A stretch of 15,329 nt of DNA, taken from NCBI RefSeq assembly GCF_024699075.1, contig NZ_JAILQF010000283.1, positions 1 through 15,329 on the forward strand. Reading direction: 5' to 3'. Below, in pieces: positions 14,357 to 15,329 of this stretch. The notes below the pieces were generated by a model. That model worked only from the letters and a program-made list of their open reading frames with translations. It was not told the origin of the DNA and made no database searches. The translations under genes and the position numbers were made by a program. The DNA comes from Butyrivibrio sp. (GTDB lineage Bacteria; Bacillota_A; Clostridia; Lachnospirales; Lachnospiraceae). Position 1 is the first letter of the stretch. Every line of letters begins with the position of its first letter.

Positions 14357-14851
14357 CTAATCGTTAACCCGTTTCAACATACCAGGATCATTCATGATTG
14401 AAAGCCTGAGTTTCTTTCGCCCGCGAGAAAGATACATATTAATCGCTGATTCTTTTTTCCCCAGAAGCTCTGCTATCTCTTTTGCCGAATACCCCTCATA
14501 GTAAAAAAGATAAATACTGATACGATAGTTCCTAGGCAGCTTCATTACTTCTTCAGTGATTCCAAGATCCGGTGGGGTAACAGCTTTTGCATCATCAGCT
14601 TCCTCTAGAACTGTAGTCTTACTGAAAAATGCACTCTTCAATTCGTTTTTACACATGTTTATAGTGGTTCTGATAACCCATGCTTTTTCATGTTCAAGAC
14701 TATCAAACTGTGGATCCAATGTAATATACTTTACTAAAACCGCCTGGCATATGTCCTCTGCATCAGTAGTACTTTTAAGATAATTGGCACCGATGCGCAT
14801 AATCATGTCAGTATAGCTTTCCACCAACCGTCTTGCTTCTTTTTCCTCCAT
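14357..14851 (-). CDS. ECF-type RNA polymerase sigma factor
   Basis: This 164-aa sigma-70-family protein has only region 2 (about 10-75, with YTDMIMRIGANYLKSTTDAED and KAWVIRTTINMCKN) and region 4 (about 105-155, with LPRNYRISIYLFYYEGYS, KEIAELLGKKESAINMYLSRGRKKLR). That is the ECF layout. The ATG at 14851 (MEEKEARRLVESY) matches the family's usual N-terminus. An upstream in-frame start at 14929 would add 26 hydrophobic, non-family residues and lacks a ribosome binding site, although the chosen start also has only a weak one (GTGAG). It forms an operon with the downstream anti-sigma-like gene. A TATTAT/TATATT -10-like tract lies upstream near 14890-14900. Confidence 0.92.
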   Translation of the reverse strand: MEEKEARRLVESYTDMIMRIGANYLKSTTDAEDICQAVLVKYITLDPQFDSLEHEKAWVIRTTINMCKNELKSAFFSKTTVLEEADDAKAVTPPDLGITEEVMKLPRNYRISIYLFYYEGYSAKEIAELLGKKESAINMYLSRGRKKLRLSIMNDPGMLKRVND

Positions 14852-14938
14852 GTGTCTACTCACTTTCTGATATCTTTTAGAAGGCCCTCTAAATATAATA
14901 CAATTCAAAACGAGTAAACCTAACACCAAAAACTAAAA

Positions 14939-14966
14939 TTGAGTGCAGTTTTTTTACCGCACTCAA
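14939..14966 (-). terminator. Intrinsic terminator upstream of the sigma operon
   Basis: On the minus strand, TTGAGTGCGGT pairs with ACTGCACTCAA (11 bp with one G-U) around an A6 loop, followed by the T-rich tail TTTTAGTTTTT. It ends transcription of whatever minus-strand gene lies beyond 15000 and insulates the sigma operon from it. Confidence 0.75.
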
Positions 14967-15078
14967 ATCTTATATCGCAAATCAATTTATCATTCTTAGC
15001 ATTTGTTATTTTCCCACATCACAGAATACAACAGTCAGATTGAAAATCTGATGCAAGGAAGTTCAAGAGTACATCCCT

Positions 15079-15234
15079 TTACCAATTGTTTTCCAATATT
15101 TTCTTCACATAGAACAGTGCCTTCACGGAATCTCCTTTACACTTATCTATGATAACTTTGTTATGCCCCCAAAGGAATAAAAAATATAGCATTTTCCAAT
15201 CTTCTACTGGGCTCGATGCATATAACCAATCCAT
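15079..15234 (-). CDS. Candidate 51-codon ORF overlapping the methyltransferase frame
   Basis: The ATG at 15232-15234 opens a frame (MDWLYASSPVEDWKMLYFLF, later GHNKVIIDKCKGDS and ALFYVKKILENNW) that looks like protein, with many aromatic and basic residues. The nearest AAGGAG is only 1 nt from the ATG, too close to drive it. The part below 15161 is beyond the methyltransferase stop. It is therefore more likely the displaced C-terminus of another gene, joined out of frame to the methyltransferase, than a free gene. No family is recognised. Confidence 0.35.
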   Translation of the reverse strand: MDWLYASSPVEDWKMLYFLFLWGHNKVIIDKCKGDSVKALFYVKKILENNW

Positions 15235-15328
15235 TCTCCTTAACAGAATCGACCATCTTTTTCAAGATATTTTCAGGATTAGGCAGATGCCTAAGTACAG
15301 ACTGGCATATTGCAATATCATACTCTTC
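15161..15328 (-). pseudogene. SAM-dependent methyltransferase fragment, apparently broken at its C-terminus
   Basis: The minus frame entering from the window edge gives 55 residues with class I methyltransferase motifs: YDIAICQSVLRHLPNPENIL (post-motif II type), then VKENGLVICIEPSRRLENA (strand after motif III, with the EPxxxxENA turn). In such proteins more than 80 further residues normally follow. Here the frame ends nine residues later at TAA (15161-15163), while another frame stays open for 27 more codons. A frameshift, truncation or recombination junction near 15185-15205 is the simplest reading. Only the 3' part of the gene is in the window. Confidence 0.55.
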
Positions 15329-15329
15329 A

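Noticed and set aside
14852..14929. N-terminal extension of the sigma factor from 14929
   Set aside because: It adds 26 residues foreign to the ECF family; the ATG at 14851 gives the expected length.
15035..15051. TCAGATT-AATCTGA 7-bp hairpin with 3-nt loop as a terminator
   Set aside because: No T-run follows on either strand, and a better terminator lies 70 bp further on at 14939-14966.
1..15329. CRISPR array, tRNA or rRNA genes, prophage or toxin-antitoxin system
   Set aside because: No regularly spaced repeats, cloverleaf or rRNA-like segments, integrase or recognisable toxin/antitoxin pair were seen on either strand.

Overview
The window (15.3 kb, AT-rich, no rRNA, tRNA, IS element or CRISPR array seen) looks like chromosomal DNA of a low-GC Gram-positive anaerobe, most likely a Lachnospiraceae member close to Butyrivibrio or Pseudobutyrivibrio. 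This rests on the gene mix (sensory GGDEF-EAL protein, AraC-GGDEF fusion, heparinase II/III-like lyase, GHL10-amidase fusion), on AT-rich codon use and on strong AGGAGG-type ribosome binding sites. The taxonomic call is inference.

Layout. 1-606 (+) is the 3' part of a UPF0340/YwlG protein. 607-1314 has no convincing gene. It holds a terminator and a 285-bp imperfect palindrome that ends 10 bp from the stop codon of a SulP-type anion transporter (minus). Next on the minus strand is an HD-domain phosphohydrolase, with a well-placed overlapping upstream ORF over its start.

3895-9382 (minus) reads as one functional block in transcription order. A membrane c-di-GMP enzyme comes first (extracytoplasmic ABC-type substrate-binding domain, one internal TM helix, GGDEF, EAL). 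It is followed by a secreted GHL10 glycoside hydrolase fused to an N-acetylmuramoyl-L-alanine amidase, and then by a secreted M14 zinc carboxypeptidase. Together the two secreted proteins carry glycan-, amide- and stem-peptide-cleaving domains, next to a sensor that could tie them to c-di-GMP. The coupling is inferred from gene order.

A heparinase II/III-like polysaccharide lyase without signal peptide (9561-11414, +) is divergent from that block. It converges, with a 2-bp gap and no terminator, on a 265-aa protein that I do not recognise (minus). The first strong hairpin in the plus direction lies about 1 kb further on, beyond that gene, so antisense overlap of the two mRNAs is likely. An AraC-type regulator with a short, degenerate GGDEF domain follows (12567-13403, +); a perfect 14-bp palindrome sits at its predicted start site.

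The right end carries an ECF sigma factor and a one-TM, anti-sigma-like protein in one minus-strand operon. Beyond it lie a terminator and a broken or chimeric region: the end of a SAM methyltransferase-like reading frame and an out-of-frame 51-codon ORF overlap at the window edge.
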